14,307 nucleotides of DNA from Strigomonas culicis (lineage: Eukaryota > Euglenozoa > Kinetoplastea > Trypanosomatida > Trypanosomatidae). This document shows, piece after piece, positions 5,853 through 14,275 of this stretch. The stretch's first letter is position 1. Every line of letters starts with the position of its first letter. The stretch spans positions 1 to 14,307 of the forward strand of contig AUXH01000498.1 of assembly GCA_000482145.1 (NCBI GenBank), in the 5' to 3' direction. Made by a program: the position numbers and the translations under genes. Below the pieces are notes generated by a model that saw only the letters and a program-made list of their open reading frames with translations, was not told the DNA's origin and searched no databases.

Positions 5853-8800
5853 CTATTTCTTCCGCTTCTTCTTGTTGATCGCATCGAGCGCCTTCGCCTT
5901 CTCGCCCTTGAGCTGCTTGTGCGAGACGATCTGGAAGCGGTGCACGGCCTGCCGCGCGTTGCGGCGGTTCATGTAGCGGCGGTTGAGCGGCACGTAGGCG
6001 TAGGGCTCGATGTTGCCCTTGCGGATATCGCCCGCGCCGGTGCCCTTGAACTCTTCGCCCTTGCGCACGTCCTCCTCCACCCGCACGCGCTTCTCCTCGC
6101 GCCGCTCCGCCTTGCGGTACCAGTCCTTCGCGAGCCGCGCGTCGGCCGCCGCCGGCGCGCCGTCCGCGCCGCCCACCGTCGCCGGGTGGCGGCGGTTGAA
6201 CGCCTCCGAGGCCTTCTTGGCTGCCTCGTCGGCCGTGCGTGTGCCGAAGCGCCGCACGAGCTCGTCGTTCTCGAGATCCTCCGCCTCGACGCGCCCGCGC
6301 TTGCCGGGGCGGCTCTGCGCGGACTCGTTGATGGCGTCCGCGTTCGTCATCGGCTTGGCGCGGCCCAGCAGCCGCTGCACCATCGCCTGGCGCTCGCGGG
6401 TGTCGTCCTCCCTCTTCTTCTCCTCCGTCGACAGGAGCCGCAGCTTGCCGTCTTGCTGCACGTCGAGGTGCATCGTGTCGTCCTCGTCGTCCCCGTCCTC
6501 GCCAGCGCCGTCGGCCTGCCGGCGCTTCGGCCCCAGCATGTGCGGCGTCGTGTGCTTCGACACGAAGCTGTTGAGCGCGCCGGCAGCCAGCAGGTCCTCC
6601 TCGGCCGCGTCCGCGTCGCCGGCCTCCATACCCGCGCCGAGGAAGAGCTTGTCGAACTCGTTCGCCTCGCGCTTGTCGCGCCGCGCGAGCTCGCGCTCGG
6701 CCTTCTTCTCCTCGCGCCGCATCATCTTGTTGCAGTAGCGCAGGAAGTTGCGCGAGCCGATCGGGAAGATATTCTCGAGGTGCTCGATGGAGAAGCGCTG
6801 GATGCACTTCTCCACCAGCACGCGCATCTGCGTGCGCGTCTTGCTCGGCACGTGCGGCTGCGACGTGATGAGCGCGACCGCGAAGAGCAGCTTCTGCAGC
6901 CCGTGCTCCACGGCGGTGTGCACGGCGGGGCTGCGCTTGGACAGCTTCAGCGCCATGCGGGCAAAGATGGAGGCCGCGCTGCGCACCTCCGCGTGGGTCG
7001 ACTCCATCAGCTGGAAGCACAGCCGCACGGAGGCGTCGAGGTCGGACTGCGGGATCTGCTCGTGGACCAGGTAGACGATCTTCGCAAGACACACGACGGC
7101 GCTCGAGATCATCTGCGGCGTCTTGCCGCTGAGGCCCGCGACGGCGAGCCGCAGCAGCGCGTTCGCCGGCGCGCCGGCCTGCGTCATGTAGTGCTGCATC
7201 TTCTCCAGCACGTCCATCGCCATGATGCGCGTGTCGCTCGAGAGCTCGCGCGAGAAGATGATGATCTCCCCCAGCAGCGACGTGATGGTGGAGACGACCT
7301 GGTCCGGGTAGTACATCTTGCAGGCGTCGAGCGCCCACGACAGGCACTTGAGCCGCATCTTGATGCCCGAGATGGTGACGTGCTGGCGGCCGACGGACAG
7401 CAGGCCTACGATGCGCGGGAAGAAGGGGAAGATGTCCCGCACGCGGTGCTCAAACATGGAGAAGAGCAGCTTGTAGGCCTTCTTCTGCAGCAGCCGCGAC
7501 TCCGGCGCGGGGTCCATCAGCACCGGCTCCACAATGTCGTTGAAGAGCGCGAGGATGTACGCCGGCGGCAGCTGCGCCACGACGGCGCACGCGATGTCCA
7601 GCACCATGCGCCGCTTCGACGTCAGCGGCGCGTCGCCCGCCTTGCCGCGCGGGAGGCCCAGGGCGCGCGCGTCGCCCTCCTCCGCGGCGATGCTCTGGCC
7701 GACTTCCAGAATGCCCTTGAGGATGTTCGTCATGACCTCCGCCTTGCACACTTTGGAGAAGCTCTGGATGGCCTGCAGGACGGCCGTGCTGGGGTGGTGC
7801 TCAAACACGTTACACAGCTTGGGCATGATGTTCACGCTGTACTTGCCAAAGACCGCCTCGCAGACGTGCTTCGCGTAGCCCTGCGAGATGTTGTGGTAGC
7901 GGTGAGGGTTCCACACGGGGTCACTGAAGGACAGATAGTACCCATCACTCTCCAGCGCATCCTTGTGGAGTAGATGCCGCCGCGCCGTCGCGTCGGTCGG
8001 CCCGGCCGCCGCCGCCGCGTGCGGCCGCTGGCCGGTGCTATCATCCAGGAAAGGATCCGCGGCGCGGCTCGCGGCCGTGTTGCCTTCCTCCTCGTCGTCG
8101 TCCTCCTCCTCCTCCTCGTTCGCGAGGGCGTAGTAGCCGCTGCAGAGCACGTCGATGGTGGTCGCGCTCGTGTCCACGAAGAGCGGCTGACTCAGCAGCC
8201 CCACGAGCTGCTTCGCCATGTCGCGGAAGGCGTCGTTGCTCACCTCGACCGGGTAGTGGCAGAAGGCGGCCGCGATGCGCCAGTACTGCGTGATGAGCGC
8301 GGACCAGTGCGCGTGGGCCTCCGCCTTCTCCTCGCGCTCCGCCTCCGCGGCGGCGCGGCTGCAGAACTGGATCTTCGGGAAGAAGTAACGCACAAAGAAG
8401 GGCAGCGAGTCGTGCGACGCGATGCGGCGAATGACGTTGAGCGTATAGCTGAGGCTCCACACCGCGGTGATGTCCGCCGCGTTGCCGAGCACCAGGCTCT
8501 CGCGATCGGCGGCCTCCTGCGGGTCAAAGGGCAGGATAGACACGAACTCCTCCACCATCATGCCGCTGCCGAGCGCCACCATCGCGCGCTCGACGGGCCC
8601 GTTCAGCTGCGTGTCGTCCATCACGCGCAGCTTGTTCAGCACCTTGAGCATGAAGACGGAGGCGGGGAAGCGCGCGGTAAAGTTGCGGCCCGTCGCGTTC
8701 TTCCCCTGCTGCTGCTCCCGCTGCCGCTCGTCCGCGGCAAACGGCGCCTGGAAGGGCGTGGGCAGCAGCCGCTTCAGATAGCTGATGCGCGCGAAGAAGC

Positions 8801-9785
8801 GCTCCAGCAGCTGCGCGGACATGGGCCAGTAGTTCTGGTACACGGGTTTGAGGAGCGACAGCAGCTGGTGCGACAGGAGGCCGTCCAGCATCGCCTCGCC
8901 CTCCGCGGACTCCACGATGGTCGGCGACAGACTGCGCACGAAGAGCTCGCTCAGCTCCTGCAGCGCGCTCGTCGCGACGGGAATCGGCGTGTCGGTCATG
9001 TAGCCGAGGCAGACCTCCGCGAAGTGCGGGAGCGCCTTTACGTAGAAGAGCTGCCGCGCGTTCAGCGGGAAGAGGCCCGTCGCCGCGCTCTTGCGCACGG
9101 ACGGGGCGGGCGCGCCGTCGGCGGCGAAGGTGCCGAGCGCGCACTGCTCCAGCAGCTTGCGGAACGTCACGAGATACAGCGCGACGAGGTCGCCTTGCAG
9201 CTTGCTGGGCTGCAGCTGCTCGAGCCGCCGCAGCACGTCCATCGTCGGCTGCTCGATCGCGAGGAGGAAGCTCTGCACCATCTTCACCGCCTTGGTCGTG
9301 ATGAGGTGGTTCGTCGTCATGTACATGGAGAGCAGCTGCTCCGCCACCTGGAAGGCGCTGTCGAGCTGCCGCAGCAGCAGCCCCTGCGACAGCCGCGGCG
9401 CGCACGCCGACACAATGGCGAGGAGATACGGCACTTGCTGGCTGTTCTCCGGCGACCGCGCGAGCGTCGTGAAGGCACTGAAGAAGAGGGAGAGCGGTGT
9501 CACCGCCTCCCCGAGGCTGCGGATCGCGTCCTCCAGCCCTTCCTGCACCGCGTGTAGGGCGCCACGGTCGAAGAGCTTGTTCGTCTTCTTGTTCTGCACC
9601 CGGTGCACGTGCTCCGACTTGGCCTTCTTCGCCTCCACCTTCGCCTCCTCCACCTTCTTCTGCTTCTGCTCCCACGCCTTGCGGTGGAGGTCGAAGATGC
9701 TCTTGCGGCTGAGGTTGGTGCCGCGGCGGCCGCGGCCCGGCGCCGACAGCCGCGAGCCCGCATCCTTCGCGCGTGAGCTCACCAT
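5853..9785 (-). CDS. RRP12: RRP12-like HEAT-repeat ribosome-biogenesis protein (NUC173 domain)
   Basis: RRP12 is a nucleolar and nuclear HEAT-repeat protein needed for maturation and export of pre-ribosomal particles. The 1310-residue product has a basic N-terminus (1-70), long alpha-helical HEAT-like sequence to about 1010, and a charged tail. Residues about 445-535 (a stretch with SLPFFVRYFFP and then YWRIAAAFCHYP) fit the NUC173 domain. An acidic stretch, E557-E567, and a disordered linker to about 605 split the helical part. The end holds the RRP12-type block EPYAYVPLNRRYMNRR (1260-1275) and finishes with KKKRKK, suited to nuclear or nucleolar import. Length fits the family (about 1200-1300 aa). 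I use the ATG at 9783-9785; the frame is open to a TTG at 9800, which is not a likely initiator. It is the longest gene here and has wide spacing from UAP. An alternative is another large HEAT protein of rRNA processing, but the C-terminal block argues for RRP12. Confidence 0.88.
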   Translation of the reverse strand: MVSSRAKDAGSRLSAPGRGRRGTNLSRKSIFDLHRKAWEQKQKKVEEAKVEAKKAKSEHVHRVQNKKTNKLFDRGALHAVQEGLEDAIRSLGEAVTPLSLFFSAFTTLARSPENSQQVPYLLAIVSACAPRLSQGLLLRQLDSAFQVAEQLLSMYMTTNHLITTKAVKMVQSFLLAIEQPTMDVLRRLEQLQPSKLQGDLVALYLVTFRKLLEQCALGTFAADGAPAPSVRKSAATGLFPLNARQLFYVKALPHFAEVCLGYMTDTPIPVATSALQELSELFVRSLSPTIVESAEGEAMLDGLLSHQLLSLLKPVYQNYWPMSAQLLERFFARISYLKRLLPTPFQAPFAADERQREQQQGKNATGRNFTARFPASVFMLKVLNKLRVMDDTQLNGPVERAMVALGSGMMVEEFVSILPFDPQEAADRESLVLGNAADITAVWSLSYTLNVIRRIASHDSLPFFVRYFFPKIQFCSRAAAEAEREEKAEAHAHWSALITQYWRIAAAFCHYPVEVSNDAFRDMAKQLVGLLSQPLFVDTSATTIDVLCSGYYALANEEEEEDDDEEEGNTAASRAADPFLDDSTGQRPHAAAAAGPTDATARRHLLHKDALESDGYYLSFSDPVWNPHRYHNISQGYAKHVCEAVFGKYSVNIMPKLCNVFEHHPSTAVLQAIQSFSKVCKAEVMTNILKGILEVGQSIAAEEGDARALGLPRGKAGDAPLTSKRRMVLDIACAVVAQLPPAYILALFNDIVEPVLMDPAPESRLLQKKAYKLLFSMFEHRVRDIFPFFPRIVGLLSVGRQHVTISGIKMRLKCLSWALDACKMYYPDQVVSTITSLLGEIIIFSRELSSDTRIMAMDVLEKMQHYMTQAGAPANALLRLAVAGLSGKTPQMISSAVVCLAKIVYLVHEQIPQSDLDASVRLCFQLMESTHAEVRSAASIFARMALKLSKRSPAVHTAVEHGLQKLLFAVALITSQPHVPSKTRTQMRVLVEKCIQRFSIEHLENIFPIGSRNFLRYCNKMMRREEKKAERELARRDKREANEFDKLFLGAGMEAGDADAAEEDLLAAGALNSFVSKHTTPHMLGPKRRQADGAGEDGDDEDDTMHLDVQQDGKLRLLSTEEKKREDDTRERQAMVQRLLGRAKPMTNADAINESAQSRPGKRGRVEAEDLENDELVRRFGTRTADEAAKKASEAFNRRHPATVGGADGAPAAADARLAKDWYRKAERREEKRVRVEEDVRKGEEFKGTGAGDIRKGNIEPYAYVPLNRRYMNRRNARQAVHRFQIVSHKQLKGEKAKALDAINKKKRKK

Positions 9786-9867
9786 GGAACCAAAGCGCAA
9801 GACGAAGGAAGGGGAAAAAAATAGAAATAAGTTAGTATGACGTTATTAATATTATAGGGTTCTTTTC

Positions 9868-9869
9868 CT
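9868..9869 (-). promoter_or_regulatory. Predicted spliced-leader acceptor AG for the RRP12-like gene
   Basis: The minus strand has a good pyrimidine tract at 9900-9960, and the first AG after it is at 9868-9869, giving a 5' UTR of about 82 nt. A second pyrimidine tract (9797-9830) lies closer, but the first AG after that one is inside the coding sequence just past the ATG (near 9777-9778), which would remove the start codon. Confidence 0.4.
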
Positions 9870-11278
9870 TTTTTTTATTTTTGCCGCATGATGGGGATTA
9901 CAAAAAGAGGACGAAAAGATTGTAAGAGAGAAAGAACCAGTGAAATACGAAGAAGAGACATAGGTAAAGAAATGCAACACGTGTGCTTTTAAGGCACGAC
10001 TCTTTTGGTAAGTCAGGTGCCACAGAGACTGATGCCAGATCGTCAAGACAAGTGGAAATTTAAAAAAAATGAGTAATATATGAAATCTCACTAAAAACAG
10101 AGCAGTCTTCATGCATTGCAGAAGTGCTGTTTTTATCTTTTTTCCTTTTAGAGATTACGTGTCATGTAGCCAGTAACCAACAGTGAAGTAAAAAAAAAAA
10201 AGTAATAAAAAAGGAAAATGAACAACAGCGAAGAAGAAAAAAAAGGTTATGTACTTGATAGATGTACTTGAAGTACTCTTTTCGTTGAAGTAGTTCTTGT
10301 TGTTTTTATCTTTTTTTTTTTTGTATATGCTCTCCATAATTATTATCAGAGGTGTTATTGTTGTTTAGTTATATCGTCAGAAGACAAATAAAAATTGGAA
10401 GGGGGTACGGCGCGCGGGAGAACTAAAAAAAAAATGTTCGTGACATTTGTAAAGAAGTCTACGTGTCTTCTTATCCTCCTATTCTTTCGTTTTTTTTTCC
10501 TTATCATCTACAAAAGCATTCTTCCTTCATAATAATAATACCAATACAATTAATCCGTAAAAGAAAAGAGCAATAACTACGACTGAGAGAGAGCAAGAAA
10601 AAAAAGGAAAAAAGGGAAGAAAAAAGCACTTTGACAACTATCAAAAAAGGTTATATAGATACAGAGAGATCTACAAAATGTAAAAAACGAAAAAAAAAGA
10701 GAGATTAACATGCATCTTAACGAACACGTGTGTCGGAAAGAGGAGAAGGTGTGAGTTCCTTTGAAAGAAAACAAATAATCATAAATCATTAGATTAAAAC
10801 GTGCAGAAGTATATATTTTTAAAAAGAAAACAAACGATGTTCATAATATATAAGAAGACCGCTGTTCCACACATCCAAAGAGTTCTGTGAGTATATCAAG
10901 GTATACAACAATATATATTCATTGTCTTTTTTTTCTTTCTAGCCTACAAAGAGAACGATAAAAATAGTAATAACAAATAGAACGAAAGAGGGACTTAGTT
11001 CAGAAGTGTATCATATTCACGCGCTATAAATATATCTATACTATATTACTATAATTACGATCAGTATTATCTATATAATAATAAAAAAAAAACGGACGCT
11101 TAGTGTTTTATATTCGGTAGTGTATATTTTAAAGAATCCCATACGAAACAGTTTTGTTGATAATGATTGTAAAAAAAAAAAGATCATTTTGTGCGCCAAT
11201 AGAACAAAAAGAAAAGGAAAAGTTTTGTTGAATTGTGATTATATATATATTATACTGTTTCGTTATTGTATATTTTGC

Positions 11279-11296
11279 TTATATATATATATATAT
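11279..11296. repeat. (TA)n dinucleotide repeat in the AT-rich spacer
   Basis: About nine uninterrupted TA units lie inside the long spacer, with a shorter TA run at 11239-11250. Similar runs occur at 66-79 and at the right end of the window. Confidence 0.9.
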
Positions 11297-11791
11297 TTTT
11301 GCGAAGCATTCCGTTTGTTGTTTAACCTTAAAAAAAAAAAAACTGAAAAATAGAAAAAAAAGAGACTCTTGTCTTTGTGTGTGTGTGTAATAAAAAAAAT
11401 ATATACATGTTACGCATTATACACAGTTCCTTTATTATAACCTGGCTACGATGCACGTTGAGGAAAAAAAAAGCAAAAAAAATAATAGCAATAACTGGAA
11501 AAAAAAATGAAAAGGAAAACAGAAAAGGAAAACAAAAGCACAAAAAAAAAACAGATCCTTTTGCTTTTGGGTTTGATACACACGTATCTATGCAACCCTT
11601 TACTCTCGTAGTGTATTTACATACATATATGAACAAGTTGAATGGTATAGGTGCGCACGAATATTTGTATATTCTTCTTGTACAAGTATTTTTGTTTCCG
11701 ATGGCATCACCATTCAAAGTATGTCCAGCAATGCAATTGTGCAAAAGTCACTCCAAGAGAGGAGTGGTATAAAAACAACAATTAAAAACGA

Positions 11792-11879
11792 TTTTTTTCC
11801 TTTTTTTTCCTTTCCTTTTTTCCTTACCTTTTTTTTTTAATGCTGTCTTTCTTTTTTGATTGTTTGCTTTTTTTTTTTG
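11792..11879 (-). other. Purine-rich element at the start of the UAP 3' UTR
   Basis: From 11792 to 11838 the plus strand is nearly all T and C (one A), and T-rich sequence continues to 11879. The UAP transcript therefore carries a long A/G run starting about 47 nt after its stop codon. This polarity is opposite to a splice-acceptor tract for the minus-strand genes. Function unknown. Confidence 0.6.
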
Positions 11880-11925
11880 TAAACTATTCATTCCTGTCGC
11901 TTATGTCTTCTAGTGTTGACCTACC

Positions 11926-13959
11926 CTATACCTTGGATAACGACTGCCGATACGAGTCTTCCTCCACGCAGACCACCTCCTCCGTGCCCTCGCAGAGCTG
12001 CTCAATGAGGAAGCCCTCGTACGCGGCGAGGCCCTCGCCCTCGTAGGACACGAGCGGCGACACCTCCACCTCCTTCGCGCGCTCGCGCAGCACCTCGAGC
12101 GCGGCAACGCGACGGCTGTCTGCGGTGGCCTCGGCGAGCACCGGCGTGCCGAAGGAGGAGGTCGAGCGCGCGTGCGGCAGACCGCCCTCGCCGGCCTGGT
12201 GGCGCGAGAGGGAGCTGCAGCTGCATTCCTCCGGCGGGGTGTCGCCGCGGCCGCAGCTGCTGTTGAAGGCGCGCGTCGCGAGGTAGTGCTCGACCCACCG
12301 CGTGTGCAGCGCGCGCAGCAGCTGCGCGGCGGTCGCGGGGTTGTCCGCCGCGGACTGCCGCACCGCGTTCTTGATGGGCGCGAACTCCTTGCGGCGGCAC
12401 ACCTGCATGATGCGGAAGCCGCCCTCGTCGGCCAGGTGAAAGAGATCGAAGAGGAACGCCTCCAGCTTCACCGCCGGCCGCGGCCCGTCGCGGGTCTCGA
12501 TCGTTTTGCGCGCGGCGTGGTAGACGGGGCCACGCTCCATCGTGCGCGCGGCCCGCTCGAGGAAGTCCAGCGTGCAGTTGTGGATCGCAATGTTCGCGCA
12601 GTTGTACGTGAGCACCGGCGCGCCGTGCGGCCCGGCCGCCGTCGTCTCTGCCGCGCGCGCGGCGCCAATCTCCGTGTACTCGACGACGCCCCACCGCCCG
12701 CCGCGCCGCGCGAAGACGCCGACCGGCTCCGTCGCGCTCGCCTTGGGCGTCGACTTGACGACCACCTGCGCGTGGGACTCCTTCGCGTAGCCGTAGAGAA
12801 TCGGGTCCGCGATGCGGGCGAGCAGGTTGTCGACGCTGAAGATCTGCACGTACTGCACGCCGTGGTCGCGCAGTGTCTCCAGCAGACTCCGCGGCGCGGC
12901 CGCGGCGGCCTGCGAGGACGACGGCGTGCGCTGGTGCGGCGTGAGCGCGGCCGGTCGCTCGGACAGCAGCGGCGGCTCCGTCCCGACGAGGCGCAGCAGC
13001 TCCCGCGACGAGCACGACATGGACTCCGCCGCGCTCGCGGCGACGGGGGAGCCGCTGTAGGGCGCCGCGAGGCTCGCGTACACGCCGCCGTTGCCGCCGG
13101 GGGACAGGCAGAGCTCGTGGTCGCTCTTCATTAAGATGCGGCCGGTCGCCTCGTCGTAGCAGGGCAGCGACGGCTGCTTGAAGAAGTAGAGCTGCTCCTC
13201 CCGCAGGCCGAAGAAGTCGTTCAGCTGGAAGAAGTCCTTCGTCTGCTTGTGGTTCTCCTCCGAAGTCATGACGAGCACCTGGATGTGGCAGCCGCCGGCC
13301 TTGCTGCCCTTGCTCGGCGACGCCGCAGCGTTCGTGACGCCGTTGCTGCCGCTGAGGACCGAGGCGGGCCCGTTGGAGCCGGCCGACGACGACGGCGGCG
13401 AGGTGCGCTGCAACGGCTCCCCGGCGCCGGCGCTGCGCCGCCGCTGCAGCTCGGCGGCCATGGCCGCGGCCGCGAGCCGCTCCACCTTGAGCACCTTCTC
13501 GCAGTGCCACTGGAAGAGCGAGCGCCGCCCGTGCAGCTCGCTGCACACGTAGGTGCCCTTCGGCGCGTTGAACCCGAGGCGCGTGCCGCTGCCGCCCGCG
13601 AGCAGCAGCACCGCCGCCGCGCCCTGCGCCACCACCTCCACCAGCCCGCGCGCCTCCAGTCGGTAGGTCTCCTGCGCGCTCAGCTTCGTCGTGTCAAAGA
13701 GCACCTCCGGCGTCGGCGGACTGATGGCCTCGCCGAGCGCCGCGGCGGAACCCACACTCGCCGGAGCGTTGGCTGCCGCCAGCTGCGCGAGGCTGTCCTT
13801 GAGGACGTGGTTCATCTGGGTGAAGGGGATACCGCTGTTGAGGATTTGATTCGAGAGGACTTCCTTCTGGGCCGGCGTGAGGGCGTCGTAGTGCGCGAGA
13901 ATGTGCCCCTGGCCGCTCCCTTCCAGCGCAGCTTCTAGCTCCTTACGTGTAGCAGCCAT
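11926..13959 (-). CDS. UAP: UDP-N-acetylglucosamine pyrophosphorylase
   Basis: The enzyme makes UDP-GlcNAc from UTP and GlcNAc-1-phosphate, the last step of the pathway feeding N-glycosylation and GPI-anchor synthesis. The 677-residue product has the nucleotidyltransferase signature LAGGSGTRLG (120-129) followed by PKG (133-135), then MTSEENH (231-237), SPGGNGGVY (286-294), FSVDNLLARIADP (374-386), EPVG (411-414), VEYTEI (426-431), NCANIAIH (453-460) and EFAPIKNA (525-532), in the UAP family order. It is longer than typical UAPs (human about 520 aa) because of Ser/Ala/Pro-rich inserts near 168-223, 298-358 and 565-617. Relative to human UAP, Gln is Ser in GGxGTRLG, Asp is Gly in PDGNGG, and Gly is Ala in GNIANH. 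The start ATG is at 13957-13959. The C-terminus ends SKV, close to but not a consensus type-1 glycosomal signal; I recall the T. brucei enzyme as glycosomal. A broader UDP-sugar pyrophosphorylase is less likely from the EPVG and KNA blocks. Confidence 0.92.
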   Translation of the reverse strand: MAATRKELEAALEGSGQGHILAHYDALTPAQKEVLSNQILNSGIPFTQMNHVLKDSLAQLAAANAPASVGSAAALGEAISPPTPEVLFDTTKLSAQETYRLEARGLVEVVAQGAAAVLLLAGGSGTRLGFNAPKGTYVCSELHGRRSLFQWHCEKVLKVERLAAAAMAAELQRRRSAGAGEPLQRTSPPSSSAGSNGPASVLSGSNGVTNAAASPSKGSKAGGCHIQVLVMTSEENHKQTKDFFQLNDFFGLREEQLYFFKQPSLPCYDEATGRILMKSDHELCLSPGGNGGVYASLAAPYSGSPVAASAAESMSCSSRELLRLVGTEPPLLSERPAALTPHQRTPSSSQAAAAAPRSLLETLRDHGVQYVQIFSVDNLLARIADPILYGYAKESHAQVVVKSTPKASATEPVGVFARRGGRWGVVEYTEIGAARAAETTAAGPHGAPVLTYNCANIAIHNCTLDFLERAARTMERGPVYHAARKTIETRDGPRPAVKLEAFLFDLFHLADEGGFRIMQVCRRKEFAPIKNAVRQSAADNPATAAQLLRALHTRWVEHYLATRAFNSSCGRGDTPPEECSCSSLSRHQAGEGGLPHARSTSSFGTPVLAEATADSRRVAALEVLRERAKEVEVSPLVSYEGEGLAAYEGFLIEQLCEGTEEVVCVEEDSYRQSLSKV

Positions 13960-14059
13960 CGGGTGCGCGGATAGATAGAGATGCAGTCGAGATCCTTATG
14001 GATGTATTTATTTTTTTCTTTTTGAAATTAAAAAAAAAAAGTGGCAACAAAAGTAAATG

Positions 14060-14082
14060 AATAATAATAATAATAATAATAA
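14060..14082. repeat. (AAT)n triplet repeat
   Basis: About seven AAT/ATA units lie upstream of the UAP start, between the two candidate pyrimidine tracts. A plain simple-sequence repeat. Confidence 0.92.
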
Positions 14083-14130
14083 AAGGGAAGAAAGACTGAA
14101 ATTGATGTTAATGATCCTACAGATGTGTGA

Positions 14131-14132
14131 CT
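14131..14132 (-). promoter_or_regulatory. Predicted spliced-leader acceptor AG for UAP
   Basis: On the minus strand the pyrimidine tract at 14141-14161 is followed by ACCAAG, the first AG after it, giving a 5' UTR of about 171 nt. A weaker tract at 14082-14096 could use the AG at 14018-14019 instead, with a 5' UTR of about 58 nt. The choice is not decided by the sequence. Confidence 0.35.
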
Positions 14133-14272
14133 TGGTGATGCAAAGAAAAGAAAGAAGAAGGAACTAACACTTTATTCTCTTTCTTTCTTTCTTAAAATCT
14201 ACTAAACTTTACATTTTAAACGCAACCGAAAAGAAAAAAGTGAGGGAGCAACACATAAAAATGAGGAGGCAT

Positions 14273-14275
<3 letters not shown>

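Larger units (their letters stand above)
9786..11925. other. Long AT-rich gene-free spacer between UAP and RRP12-like gene
   Basis: At 2140 bp this spacer is five to seven times longer than the other complete spacers in the window. By eye G+C is roughly a quarter to a third, against a very GC-rich coding background. Open frames of 60-138 codons occur on both strands, but they are rich in F, I, K, N and Y and are explained by poly(A)/poly(T) and TA runs. Pyrimidine-rich stretches on the transcribed strand occur at about 9900-9960, 10575-10700 and 11460-11560; only the first is needed for the downstream gene. TA runs lie at 11239-11250 and 11279-11296. A small GC-rich patch lies at 10397-10423. 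No tRNA, rRNA or transposon signature was recognised. It may be a very long UAP 3' UTR, a decayed gene, or host to a non-coding transcript. Confidence 0.75.

Noticed and set aside
5721..7973. A 750-codon open frame on the plus strand opposite the RRP12-like gene, with similar long frames at 7974-9557, 753-2195, 2529-3629 and 13249-13938
   Set aside because: They are extremely rich in R, L, H, V and A and have no recognisable domain. High GC at third codon positions removes stops from the antisense frame, and all real genes here lie on the minus strand.
9786..9800. A five-codon extension of the RRP12-like protein
   Set aside because: Its first codon is TTG, an unlikely initiator here; the ATG at 9783-9785 is preferred.
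11328..11744. A 138-codon minus-strand frame, with others at 9852-10112, 10577-10789 and 11377-11772 (plus strand)
   Set aside because: Composition is dominated by F, I, K, N and Y from homopolymer runs, codon use is unlike the real genes, and no domain or signal is credible.
9786..11925. Possible strand-switch region, origin or centromere-like element
   Set aside because: Genes on both sides point the same way, so there is no strand switch, and AT richness alone does not support an origin or centromere.
9786..11925. Possible retroposon or transposon in the long spacer
   Set aside because: I saw no reverse-transcriptase or transposase frame, terminal repeats or clear target-site duplications. 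Homopolymers alone are not evidence.
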